DNA of 64,000 nt, taken from Zeugodacus cucurbitae (Eukaryota; Arthropoda; Insecta; Diptera; Tephritidae). Where the stretch lies: positions 50,366,001 through 50,430,000 of the forward strand of contig NC_071671.1 of NCBI RefSeq assembly GCF_028554725.1, given 5' to 3'. A program made the translations under genes and the position numbers. The notes beneath the pieces were generated by a model. The model was not told the origin of the DNA. It made no database searches and worked only from the letters and a program-made list of their open reading frames with translations. Below, piece after piece: positions 13,131 to 25,685 of the stretch. Within the stretch, counting starts at the first letter, position 1. Each line of letters begins with the position of its first letter.

Positions 13131-13768
13131 TATGCCAATGAGCGAGACTAATAGAGAGCATTGAACCAATCGTTATTGGCTGACGCCGCTTATTTGATTG
13201 CGAACACACACACATATGCGTATCTATAATGTAGAGATAGTATACGTATTTTTATACATGTTTATGTAGCGCTAAAGAGTTAGCTAATTGTCTATAATCG
13301 CTGCTCGTCGCTGTTGCTACACTTGTCTCTGCTCACCTCTAACGAGCTTATTGTTGTTGTTGTTGCTGCTGTATGTTGTTGTGTTTTCATTTTGCCTTCA
13401 CTCCATAATTGCTTTCTGCATGAGACGCGTTATAATAAAATGTCCACGTACGCTGTCGCGGCATAGAACACGCCTCCCATTAGCGAGTGATTACGCTGAT
13501 ATAGATGGACGTTTGTATAAATATACTTATGTACATACATATATAGTTACTTATGCATACATATGTATATATAAAAGCATTAGATGCGTGTATTAGGTTA
13601 ATTCATTTCATTTTCGTTCAGAATGATATTTTATTTTCATTTCAAATTTAGAAAAAATCATAAATTTTTAGAAAGCAGTTCCCCAGTGGCGTCTTTATTA
13701 ATAGCCCTACTTTCTGCAAAACAAACCTGATAGAAAGCGTCAATTTAGTACAGTGTAATTTTGCAATA
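13131..13768. other. Intergenic, microsatellite-rich
   Basis: It holds GTTGTTGTTGTTG runs near 13351-13380 and TA/CA-rich text near 13200-13260 and 13515-13570. No gene was recognised. Confidence 0.5.
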
Positions 13769-14522
13769 CAGTAGAACTCCAATTATCCGAATTAATGGGG
13801 ACCGGGACCCATTCGGATAATCAAATATTCGGATAATCGGATTTTTTTTTAAATTGCCATTGGAGAGAATAAAAGCTACGTTTTGATATTACACTATTTT
13901 TATTATTGAATTAAATGAATGAAACATGAAATTTTCACATGTTTTAAATATAAATAAAATGTACTTATGTACAAGTTTAGAAATAATAATCATTGTTTTT
14001 AAGCATCTCCGTCAATGTAAGCTGTTTTGCGGTCTTCAACCGTTTTCGGGCAGCCAGGTCACGCATTCGCTTGACGGTGAGCAGTTGCAAGTGGTCACAC
14101 TCGGGCTGACGCTACATCCACTTCAAAGCAGTCTCGAGGCCGGCAAATGCTTCACTAGCTGATGGTCCAGCGTCTACTTCAACATCAGCAGAAAGTTCTT
14201 CTTCCACTTCCACTTCAACATCTTCTCTCACACTTACAACAATTTCATCGTCATTGAGAATTTGAAAACCAGGGTCAAACGTGTCACAAGCCATCCACTC
14301 TCCTACATCTTCAGCACTTACTTCTGTACAACCAGAAATTTTTACAATCATTTTTCTTATTTCCTCTAGTGACAACGCATCTTCATCATCATCATCCTCT
14401 CCATATTTTTGTTTCTCATTTTCTTCAGATTTTGAAGACTTAGACTTTTTTTGGACAATTTTTTGTGATTCGGATAATCGGCGATTCGGATAGTCGGAGT
14501 TCGGATAATTGGAGTTCTACTG
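13769..14522 (-). mobile_element. Pogo/Tigger-like DNA transposon relic with intact inverted ends
   Basis: The left end CAGTAGAACTCCAATTATCC at 13769-13788 is matched in reverse complement by the right end (GGATAATTGGAGTTCTACTG, 14503-14522). A TA flanks both sides (13767-13768 and 14523-14524), which is the target duplication of Tc1/mariner/pogo elements. The GGATAATC word recurs inside both ends as subterminal repeats. A minus-strand frame from about 14375 resembles the C-terminal acidic tail of jerky/Tigger/CENP-B-like transposases. It contains SAEDVGEWMACD, DPGFQILNDDEIV, an acidic block, then ALKWMECQPECDHLQLLTVK and RMRDLAARKR. The N-terminal DNA-binding and DDE regions are absent, so this is an internal-deletion derivative of 754 bp. 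Confidence 0.85.
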
Positions 14523-16623
14523 TATATTTGCCAAGTATGGCCAATCCTCGGTACCTACAATACTTCTTTTCCGAATTTTAATGCAAAGTATTGAAATATA
14601 GGCCTCAATTGTCATAATATAACTCGATCTATATGATTTAAAGATCTACTTTTGTTTAAATGAATTGGAAACATTAATCAGAATGAAATCGAAACATCAA
14701 TGGCCTTCATTTAACCTCTTTTGTGATAGTCCTCAATAAATATCATCAAGATATGTCTTTTGAAATAAAATATTTTTTAGAACGGCTGCGATCTTATACT
14801 GAAATGTTCGAAAATCACTCGAAAATATTACTTTGTTGGTTAAGTATCAAATATAATTTTGAAAAACTAGTCTAAATATAGAGTTAGCTGAAGCTCTTAT
14901 GCATTATCGAGTGCCCTCAAACCTCTCAGAAACATGAACTTTTCGTTTTTATTCAGAGATGTGACTCCGTAGTGGAGCATTTTCGAATTTAAAAATTAAA
15001 TAAGGTTAAATCTTCACTAAATTGGTAATAAAATGTGGGACGAATAGAGACCTCTTTATTTAGACTACAAGGTGGTAAACAAAAAAACTGGAAAGCAATA
15101 TCGATAAAAATTGAATTAAAATGAACTTCATGCTCAAGATAAAAGAACATGAATTAAAGCAATAATTCCACTGAAAATCACGCTCTCACCAAAACCTTCA
15201 AATGATTCAGCCAAACTAATGTCTGAAGACACTTGAAAAGAATTCAGTTTTTTGATATCCCTGAATCAAATAATATCGTATTTTTTGGGATAATTGGAAG
15301 AATACTGATATTTTAATGCCAACATTTTGTAATTATTATAGAGATAAGGTTTTACTGGAAATATCCCGTTATAGTAGGAATCAAAAGAACGTCAAAAATT
15401 CTAAAATGTATATTTTTATATTTCCTTGTTTTTATAAATTTTATTTAAATTTTTATAGAATTTTAATTTTAATTTCATTTTTTCAAAGCGCACCCTAATG
15501 TGAATATGTAATACACACACTGAACACATATTTTGTGCGTTCCACGACTGCTGATGACTTTGGCGCGGTCGGCAAAGATTAGTGACCAATTTGTTGGCAC
15601 TTTAATAAGACTTGAAGGAAACTGAGTGTGACGAATGATACATCGGATGTAGATCATTAGCGATTTGCAAAAAATAAGGCAGGAGCGACTACTTTTGTAT
15701 AAAATATGTTTCTGCATATGAATTGTTATCATATATTTGTATGTATGTACATATAATTAAAGATATGGATAATAAAATTTTTGTCAACTATGGAAATATT
15801 TTTAATTATTTTTTGTATAAAGAACAAGAAATATATTATTTTATTATTTATATATTATATATCTAATAGACAAAAAAATATGTTTAATTATGACATTTTT
15901 CGTTCATTTGAAAATCGAACGGAAGTGCATATTTACTTATGCATTTGCCTCTCAACAGTATATTTGTAGATATGTATGTGTGCATTTCGAAATATTTAAA
16001 GGCTTTATACTTGGCTTGTGGCCATTTAGCACATACTTTTAAATATAATTATTTGTGTAAAATTAAAACAAGTCTACATTCAATTACATTTTTATAAAAA
16101 TAAAAAGAAAAACACACAGACGTACAAATATTCATATTACCAAATCCAAAAATATACCATATATCTACACAATCGCTGTCAATTTGTAATTAGCTGCATA
16201 TCATCGCCGGCGTTACGTTTAAATTAATTCATAATTTGTGTGAAATAATCAAGTAATTTGCACGCCCTACCAGTCACACGCTTCTATGCAAATCACGAAT
16301 GCCATACATTAAAAACAAAAATAAAGAAATAAATTAAGAAATTGAGGAAGTTTATTCAGTATTTGAACAATTTAAATGTAGAAATGAAAAAATAAATTTT
16401 AAAGAATGTTGATAAAATTTGATAAGTTTTAATAATTTAATAATTTTTTTAATAAGTTAAAATACTCTTATGTATACATATATTATGTTGCCTTCGAAAC
16501 CTTTGTTTGGATTCGATTTTGTGGCCGATTCTCGATTGGGTTTTAAATAACAGTTAGACAAATTACTGAAAAGTTCCATCACACGTCCATGACAATCCTT
16601 GAACCAATCTTAAGTTTAAACAA
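14523..16623. other. Intergenic AT-rich spacer
   Basis: No gene-like frame with splice context was seen. The sequence is AT-rich with scattered short microsatellites. Reading frames up to 85 codons occur but are low-complexity Ile/Tyr/Phe-rich strings typical of AT-rich non-coding DNA. Confidence 0.5.
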
Positions 16624-17960
16624 GTAAGGAAAGGCTAGGTTCGGGTGCAACCGAACATTTTATACTCTCGCAATTTATTGAAGAAATTTTATTAAGATAA
16701 CACCCAAATTTACCTATAAATTCGGCACAAAGTTTAATAGAATAACGAAAATCGTCCTATATAGTGTATGAGGGCTGAGGAAATTCCTGAACCGATTTCA
16801 TTCATTTTCACCAGCAAGGGACACTATATCCAAGACTATAAACTCACTTAATTTCGCTATGATATCTCACATATTAATCAATACATATATGCAGATTAAA
16901 GCCCACCGTATTTTTGAAAAACCTATAATTAGGTATATGGGAGCTAGGAGATGTTATTATCCGATTTTAATAATTTTTGGAACCGAGACACACTATTAGA
17001 ATAAACAATTTCCTCTGAATTACATTAAATTATCAGAGAGATTTATCCATATTTTCGGTTAAAATTTACCCTTAGGCGCGGAGTTCAACATGTTCGATAA
17101 CAGGGGCCTTGACAAGTTATAGACCGTTTTCGACAATTTTTTCTCCAGTGAAGCCAGTTATAATATGTACTATTTGTGTAAAGTTTTATTCCGCTATCTT
17201 CATTGGTTCCTTATGTATACATTATAAAGTGAAGGAATCAGATGGAATTCAAAATTGAGTTATATGGGAAGTTGTCGTGGTTATGAACCGATTTCGATTC
17301 CATTTTTCACATGTGTCATCAGGGTGTCAAGAAAGTATTATATACCGCATTTCATTGAAATCGGTCGAGTAGTTCCAGAGATATGGTTTTTGACCCATAA
17401 GTGGGAGATGCCACGCCCATTTTTCATATTGTAAAAAAATCTATTTCTTCTGTAAAATTTAGTGTTTCTGACGTTTTTCGTTAGTGAGTTAACCCACTTT
17501 TAGTCATTTTCAACCTAACCTTTGTATGGGAGGTGGGCGTGGTTATTATCCGATTTCGTTCGTTTTTGGACTGTATAAGGAAACGGTTAAAAGAAACGAC
17601 TGCAGAAAGTTTGGTTTATATAGCTTAATTGGTTTGCGAGTTATGTACACAAAACCTATTTGAGGGCGGGGTCACGCCCACTTTTGCAAAAAAATTACAT
17701 CCAAATGTGCCCCTCCCTAATACGATCCTATGTTCCAAATTTTTTTTTTTCATAACTTTATTTATGCCTTAGTTATGACACTTTATAAGTTTTTGGTTTT
17801 CGCCATTTTGTGGGCGTGGCAATGGTCCGCTTTTTGCCATTCCCGGACTAGATTACCTTTGGTTCGGGGATTTTTTGCGAATGAGCTAACTCCAGATTTC
17901 AGTTGGACTTGCAAAACCTTGAAATATACGGATTTATTTATGCCATAGATCTGTAACTTC
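16624..17960 (+). repeat. Dispersed repeat with TATACTCTCGCAA end, copy 1
   Basis: It opens with GTAAGGAAAGGCTAGGTTCG, then CCGAACATTTTATACTCTCGCAA, nearly identical to the start of the repeat at 44941. Shared inner landmarks include the gtgggcgtggc and cacgccca words and the phrase around tttatttatgccttagttatgacac. This copy is longer than the second (about 1.3 kb), lacks a recognisable right inverted end, and has no coding capacity. Such GTGGGCGTGG-containing repeats are widespread in higher flies; I do not assign a named family. Confidence 0.7.
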
Positions 17961-19904
17961 AGCTGTATTTCCAGTATTATTTCATGAAATTGCAATAACT
18001 ACAACAGATTCATCAGATTAGTCAAGCCCTCCTTTTTTGTCGAGATTAAAGATACTTCAAATACTACCATTGCAACCATAATTCATCTTTATGCCTCCTC
18101 AAATATTTGATCAACTGAAAACCTGACGCTCTATATATGGTATTTTTTAGATGAAAAAATTTTATAACTTGATATTTCTTTTTTTATTTTTTTTACGAAA
18201 TCGATAGATTAAGAGCGAGTAACAGATAAACCGTTTTGCGAAGTAAAAGAGACTTTGGAAAGTCGAGATTTCGCATTCTCGAAGAAGGGATCTGAGGTTG
18301 TGAGAGGAGTTTCTTATCAAACGTGTAAAATTACTCTGTGCTCAATTTTGGATTTTCCCACAACTCAGCCAACTCGGCTACAGCTCTTTAAAGTTTTTTT
18401 TCTTTTTTTCATTTAAACAATCAATACGTCATCTCTTTAACAAACTGCTTACTATGCGACCCAACTACACTAACATTCCAAAAAAAATATTGGAAATAAT
18501 GCTGAATTCCATTCAAGTCGCGAAGAGTAATCGTTAGTAAGGGGCTTCATTTACATATTAACAAAAGTGGGAAAAATTGACGATTGAAATTGAAAAAAAT
18601 TACAAAGAGGCGCACACAAACACATAAAAATATGAAAATAATAATTGAACGACTATCGATCGCTAATTGAAACATTTGTATGCCAATGGCGTGTGCAGGC
18701 GTTATTAACAGCTTCGATTCCGTTCGATTTGCGCAATTTGTAAGGAAATTATAGTATTTTCAGCACTTGTGACTGGTATGTTGTGATTGTTGTTGTAACA
18801 TGTTATGCATCGCTGTTGGTGTGATTGTTATTAACACGATTCTGCTCGAAATTGCACGCTAATTGAGCGTGTATGTATTTACATACAGATATTATATGTA
18901 TATATATGTATGTACTTATAAAGGTTGATAAATATATACAATTATTTTTTATTTGGCTGTGGATTTTAAATTTTCAAACACGAAGCTTTATAAACAGAGA
19001 CACGAATATTTTACATACATTTATACAAGCACACACACATGTATATGTACAACAACATTGCTTTCTGATATGAAAAATTGGAATTTTTTACGAGTATTGT
19101 CATCGCCATTTCATTTAAAATTTTTCTTTTGTTTGGGTCATAAAATTTTTTTATGTGGCCGCCATGTTTGGGGCATAAAACAATAATTTTTAATTAATTA
19201 ATACGGGGAAAATTCGAAGACTAATCAATAAGTATGTATGTATGTATTTGAACACCTGCAACTTTAATATTGCCGTTGTTGAGTTTTCTAGAAATGTTAC
19301 TGATAGCGCTTATTCGTTTAGGAGTGGGTATGTTAGATATTTTATATTCTTCATAACCACACTACAAAACATTACATCAAAGCAAATCTGTGGATCTGAC
19401 GAGGCCAGAATGTATGTACATGAATCAGCATAAAAAATAAAAACAATTCTCTTCTATAAAAAATCTTCCTGGTTATATATAATGGGCCCAGTACTTCGAT
19501 GAATTTGTTTTTTTTTTCATTTCTTAGCTTGACGAAACATTTTTAATAAATCTGTTCTCACGTGAACTCTCAAAATATTAACAATCTTGTTCTCACATGA
19601 CACCCTAACAATGGAAAAAAATGTGACCTCACATTACCTCCAGTGACCCCTGAAATGGCAAAATACATACATATCTTAGTCAGTTCTCTGTCTTATTTGT
19701 TGAAAATAATTTTCCCTTCTATATTTTTGAAAATATAAGGTTATAATAGAGCGTTTGAATACCTAAATCGTTTTCATAAAAATTAGAGAAATCGAAAAAC
19801 CAAGAAAATAAAGAACTAGATGTCACAAAACTATTTCTGGAAGGCATTAAAAAATGTTGGATATCCTATACTGAAAACATTTAAGAATAAGAATATAGTA
19901 CAGT
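17961..19904. other. Intergenic AT-rich spacer
   Basis: Mostly AT-rich sequence with TATG/CATA microsatellite text near 18870-18920, 19015-19050 and 19231-19250. No supported gene. Confidence 0.5.
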
Positions 19905-20190
19905 GGAACTTCCTTATAGTGAATTCGCAGGGGACCTGAAAATCACTTCACTATATGGAGACTTCATTATATAGAAATTAATTTTTTTCTTTTGTAATTT
20001 TATTTAAAATAATCAGTAAGTTTGGTTTGAATTACATTCTTCCATTTACATTCTACATTTTTCAAAATCATTTCCTTATTTTTTAGAATATTTGATAAAG
20101 TGCCTTCGAATAAAGCACCCAAATAATATTTCTCTTTCTTTCTCTTAAGAGTATGGAGACTGGTGATTTAGATTCCGATTAGATTACATT
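19905..20190 (+). mobile_element. Tigger-like element fragment, left end only
   Basis: It begins at a TA with CAGTGGAACTTCCTTATAGT, followed by a GGGGACCTGAAAA-type segment and ACTTCACTATATGGAGACTT. This is the typical start of pogo/Tigger-like elements, whose ends read CAGTGGAAC-TCC followed by a short inverted word. I could not find the matching right end, so the right border is a guess. A 74-codon frame just downstream (20208-20432) has no recognisable domain. Confidence 0.5.
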
Positions 20191-23100
20191 GGAACTGAAA
20201 TTTACATATGGACGCAATTGTCTACAGCTTAATAATATGTCTGCCTGTCTACAGTAACGTCGAAGTCTTGGAACAGCATGTGAATAGTCTTCGTGACGCC
20301 ACCAAATCTCTATACCTTGCTGCTTTATACCATGTATATATACAGATGAGACAAACAAGAATTAAAAAGCTTCCTATGAAACTTCCTACCATCGAAGACG
20401 TCCAAACGGACACAATACCACAGATAATTTAGCACTAATCATATAGAATATAGCAAAATACACATGTACAATCATCAATACAATTTTCAGCCGACAACAA
20501 CAAATTTACATACATACATATCCACATACATACATACATACAAGTACACATGCGAACATATTTGATTTAATTTAGACAGTGAAATGCAATCGGTTGCGCT
20601 GAAGTTGTTGCAATGAATTTTTGTGATTTCTCAGCGTCGCACAATTATTTCAGAAATGCCAGACAATTTGTCAGTAAATAACGCAGTCACACAATAACAG
20701 CAACAACAAAAAGCACAGGCGACACTTGTAAACACAAAATACTTATTATCACCACTCACAACGTCTTTATTATGCTGCCTCATTGATGTAGCTGCTGTTG
20801 TTGTTGTGCTTACAAAACAACTGCAATTCCACCAGTCAGCAGCCAAGGAGTCGCAAATGAAAGTTCAGCCGTCGCTTGTCGCTGTGTGAAGAATGTATTA
20901 AAGGAGTTGGTGTTGTTGTTTTCATTGTAGCGGCAACGAGCGTTAACCATTTTGGCGATTGGGCGAGACTCGAACGTCAACGATGAGCTGATTTATTTCG
21001 GCGCATGAAACGCTTCAATGCCTTTCGTTAATTTGACTTCAGCGCCCCCCCGAGACAATAAAATGCCTTTCAAGCGAGTTGGGGCACTCAAATACATTCA
21101 AATACATACATACATACAAATATACGCTGAAATTTCAAATCAAACATTATATAAACAATGTTTCAGCATCGATCCGATTTGCTTGCCGCTTCCTGCGTTG
21201 TCTTCTTACTAAATTATTTTTTTTTTCGTGCATAATTTTAGTTTAATGCTCAAAGTCTAATTCTTGGGGACTCATCGACTTGTAAATTTGTCGAAATTTC
21301 GCCAAACATTTATTGTTGACCTCATTTTACCTCGTCGAATTTGTATTTGTTATTTTGTCATTGTGCCAAGAAGACGTTGTCTCATCCAATGTTTGCTTCT
21401 TCTAGCGGTTGTTACACCTCACAGTTTAAATGTGTCTTCTTAATTATTTAAATGCTTAAGTACAGTGTTTTAAAATGATTATGGATCTTTTAAATGATGA
21501 AATCGGTCTGATTGATTTGATTCCTAGTTGGATCCTCATAGATCTGACTGAGTTTAAGCGATGACCCGCTACATCCAATAATTATTTTAATTGGCCAGAA
21601 AATGGCGGAAGAAGATAGACAAGTGTAACGAACCTTCGTTAAAATAATATTAGTTAGTGTTATGGTTCGCTTGTAAGTCCAACATCGCAAACAGAATTCA
21701 CTTCCACCCCTTCTATTCGTTACTAATCTGATCGATCTTAAAACAATTTACAATAACAGCACAGTTCCGTCCGTAACGAAAAAACCCTTTAAAAATTAAA
21801 AAAAGTCAATTTTGGTAATCACTCTCTAACTTATAAGGAAGACTACTCTTCTTGATGGAGGAAGCTCGATAGAAAGGGTAGTGTTAATAATCTACTTAGA
21901 CTATGGCCAAATTGCATAGTGACCTCAGAAGTGTGAGCCGATACGTTGGAATCGTGGAATAGCAGGCATTTATTTGTCAAATGTAATCGTTTTTTTTTTT
22001 TGCTGTTCGAGGTAGAATTGGCGCAATAGTTCAGCATAGTTGAACCTTACAGGTATCTGGATATACATACATATACCTTGTGAATCCTAACGAAACGGTA
22101 GCTATCACCTCTCCCCCGATGGGATAGTTTTTGCCTTGCCGTCATACGCTGGAGTTTACTATTTCGACTGTTCCTTGGTCTCTGGTGAGTACCAGTGTAT
22201 CTAAGTTTTATTGATTTATAATGTAAAAAGTACTTTGGTGTCGCAGTTGCACATATCCTAAGTGGTACCCATCGCAACAAACAGCTTTTTCATGCCCACG
22301 CATATGCAGGATATGATCTTTTATCTTTCTTAGCGGTCTTTTAAATCGCTATCTTGCACATCTTCAATTTAAGGTTTGCCAATACGTTGGCTTTTCACAT
22401 ATTTTCTATGGTAAGAGTTATTTGGGGCACCTGGTGTATAGCATCAAAACTTGGTGTAATTCGTTAAACCGACGGTTTCGCATTCTTTAATAGTTGAACT
22501 GCAGTAGAATTCAACGTTTTTTACAGTCGATTAGCGTTATTCTATTCCTCCTTCTTGTATATTATACTTGATGGGCTAATTAGGCTGTCTCACTCACTCT
22601 CTTCATTTGTAAAATCCTGAAAGCACTGTATTCAGCTTAAAGTATACCGAGCCTGTGTTGATGTCAGGTGATCGCTAACAGATACGAAATCTTCGAATCA
22701 CTTTGTTAGTCACTTCACTTCACCCGTTCTTTCTGAGCTTCCCAAGCTCCAAACGTCCCTGTTAATTACGCTGTGAGTCTCACCACATGGCCATGAACTA
22801 ATATTCCCTACTCACTTGAACTGACTTGGCAGTCATACCGCAGCAAATTATATTTATGTAACTGTATATAAAGTATATAATAATAGAAGTTGCATACATA
22901 TATCCATGTACATAAGTATGTATAAACATATGTATTTGTTCTTTGCGATATGTAAATTGGTCATGCGACGACCACATCCTACCAAACCGCGAGCTGTTCA
23001 ATGTTTGGTCAACAATTAGACCGCCCACTGAAAGTAATTTCAAATTATAATATTGAAAACCGAAAGGAAATGTAAGAACGGGTTACAAGCGGACGGGACC

Positions 23101-24754
23101 GAATTTTTGGAGATGAGTGGGAATATTAGAATTCGACGTAGTGGTAGACGCTGAGCTTAAGCCTTTGCAGGAGCTCTGATAATATCAATCTGAAACTGCC
23201 GTTAGTTAACGGGCGAAACGCTGTTAATATATATACTAAAGGAGTCCGGAGACAATAACAAAGATTTTTATAAGGTTTCAATATTCGAAATTTCAATATT
23301 TCGATCTTTCGAAGGTTTCGCCTCAAATAGCGAGCCACTTCTGAGCAAACTTCTCAATGAAATATATACAGCAGTCGACAGAGAAGGAACAAAGAACACG
23401 AGGAAAAAATAATTAATGTAATACAGGAATAAATTAAGGTTCATAGACCTATTTTCCATTGAAATATTTAAATTATATTCTGATAGATATAATGAAATTT
23501 GTCTTTATCTAGTTAAATGAAAGGAAAGTACGAAAGAAAGCGTTTGATTCTTCGAGATAATTATTGAGTCCATAAATTGTCGTCTAAACACTTCATTATA
23601 TTTTTGATACATATCCCATTCACAACAAATAGCAATGACCGAAGATTCTCCAGACTGGGATGATTGCGGAATTGTCATTTATTAGCCATAAGTCGATCCG
23701 GTATTCTTAATTTCCCAAGTTTCATTAAAATGGGCATGGAAACTCACAGATTTATAAGAACGAAAAGATACATAAAATTTAGATAAAGAACGGTCTTACT
23801 TTTTATCCGATTACATATATAGTCGGGTATTATTTTCATATAAATTATGAAATTCGAGAAAACTGGGTACTTTAATCACTTAAAAATAATGTTATATACA
23901 CACCTCTAAAGTAGGCGTGGCTAATGACCGATTTTACTCAAAAATCGAAAACTTCGTAATGAGAGTGGAACCAGATTTATATTCGACTTATTAATTAAGG
24001 GGTATTTATTATCAACTGAGGGGTATTATTTAAAATTTTTTTGGGGAAATTTAAATTAATGATAGAATATACCATTTTCAAATAAATGAAACAGAATGAC
24101 ATTCAAAAAGAGTCTAGAATATACAATACTAAAATACCCTGGTCTACAACACACTGCGGGTATAAAAAAAATGTAACGAAAGTAAACGGCCTGTGCAATA
24201 AATTGTATAATTATTCTCGCTCCGCATAACGTGCAGGATCGTTGACTAGCTAGTGGACTAGGCGCGTATAGCAAGCGACACTGGGGAACCTGCTGAGGGC
24301 GAACGAACTACTTGTCTGCAACCAATCGGCCAATCGAAGGCAAAAGTGGGCTGGACCGCTGCGGTTAAAAGGGTAAGCAAGCCAAACTCGTCAATGAATT
24401 ATAAATTGGTAACATGTGTACGTATGAGCAATTAGCGGGCAAGTAGCACAAATAATAACAAAAACAACAACAATATGAAGTAAACAGGAAAAATGTATTG
24501 TTATTGTACAATGCTGGCGATTGTTTACATAATTAAATTGCCAGCTAATTACATATTTGTCAATAGCTCGTTATAAATGTAATGAACGTGCACGGTTGTT
24601 GTTGTTGTCTGGTTTGTTATGCGACAAAAAGGATGAAATAACGATAATTGCACTTGTCAGGCGCGCGGAAAGGAATGTCCTGAATGGATACAGGCATAGA
24701 TATGTATTGGTATTTGTGAATGTGTGTGTGTTTGGAGCACCACTAAGTGCATAT
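20191..24754. other. Intergenic region
   Basis: About 4.5 kb with no recognised gene. It has CATA repeats (about 20508-20545) and GTT/CAA microsatellites (about 20700-20810). The stretch 22060-22300 has more balanced base composition than its surroundings and a 77-codon minus-strand frame, perhaps an old retroelement, but no motif could be named. Near 23700-24180 there are scattered phrases resembling the GGGTATAA/GGCGTGGC dispersed repeats. Confidence 0.45.
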
Positions 24755-25020
24755 ACGAGGTATGTTCAAAAAATAACGGGAATTTTAGTATTTTTTTGTA
24801 ATATTATATCTAAATGTTGTCGCCTTCAAAATAGTTCCCATTCGATATTATGCACGTATGCCAGCACTTCTTCCAATCGTTGAAAAACTTCTCAAACTCG
24901 ATTTTTAGCGTATCCTTTGGCTCTTTCAGCGATTTCTCGTATGCTTGTAAAACGAGCACCGTTTAAGATTCTATTTATTTTTGTATACAGGAAAAATCAC
25001 ACGGAGTCATGTCTGGCGAA
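24755..25020 (-). mobile_element. Mariner transposon remnant (transposase C-terminus and 3' inverted end)
   Basis: Starts at a TA with ACGAGGTATGTTCAAAAAAT, then AACGGGAATTTT, matching the inverted end of the element at 48012. Read on the minus strand, the sequence gives short in-order blocks of a mariner transposase C-terminus: DSVWFFL-like text, GARFTSIREI, a run similar to WKKCWHTCI, and NGNYFEGD. Stops and shifts interrupt the frame. The other end and the catalytic DDD region are missing. It is a dead, truncated copy. Confidence 0.75.
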
Positions 25021-25685
25021 TATAATAATAATTTTTGGCCCCTTTGACAGTCCTGGGTCATATAAATATAGGAAGCCGTTACGATTACGTAGAACAGTAA
25101 TTAGTTCTGAGTTATGTTGTCCTTGGCTAGATAAAAACCCGGGTCCATACCGTTTTTGTAGAACCGACTGTCGTGAGAACATAGTTCTGAGGTTTTTGGT
25201 CTGATTGCCTGGTGTTTTTCAGTAGTCAAGATCGTTTTTGGGATATTTTTTTCGAAAAAGTTATTCTTACATATAGTGATGGGCAAAATTTCGCACTTTT
25301 GGGGCAAAAACAATCAGTCTAAATCGCAATATTTTCTAATAATATTTTCAAGATTTCTGCTTTTCTCTGCAGCAATATAAGCAAGTGTCTACTGAACTCT
25401 CAAAGCAAAATTACTACAAATGACTACGTTATACCTTTATTCCAGCGTTCCAATTTTAGTGTTGATGCTATTCAACTAATGGAAAGTTCTAAATGGTTTT
25501 AAGTATCCAGCGAACAGCTGATAAATTTTTATATAAAAAACCAATTCTAACTCTTCTAAAAGCTTGATAAATCTTTCCATAAGCTAGACAGAATAAAAGA
25601 GGTTTCTAAACAAAAAATACAACTGAAATAAATACAAATTAATTTACCTCTAAGTAGTAAATAACTTCTTTTTATTGTGTATCTT
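25021..25685. other. Short intergenic stretch 3' of the PINX1-like gene
   Basis: No gene seen. On the minus strand an AATAAA lies at 25676-25671, only about 10 bases after the PINX1-like stop codon, so the 3' UTR could be very short if that signal is used. Confidence 0.45.

Noticed and set aside
24557..24883. 108-codon plus-strand frame
   Set aside because: It runs through the mariner inverted end and antisense transposase sequence and has no motif of its own.
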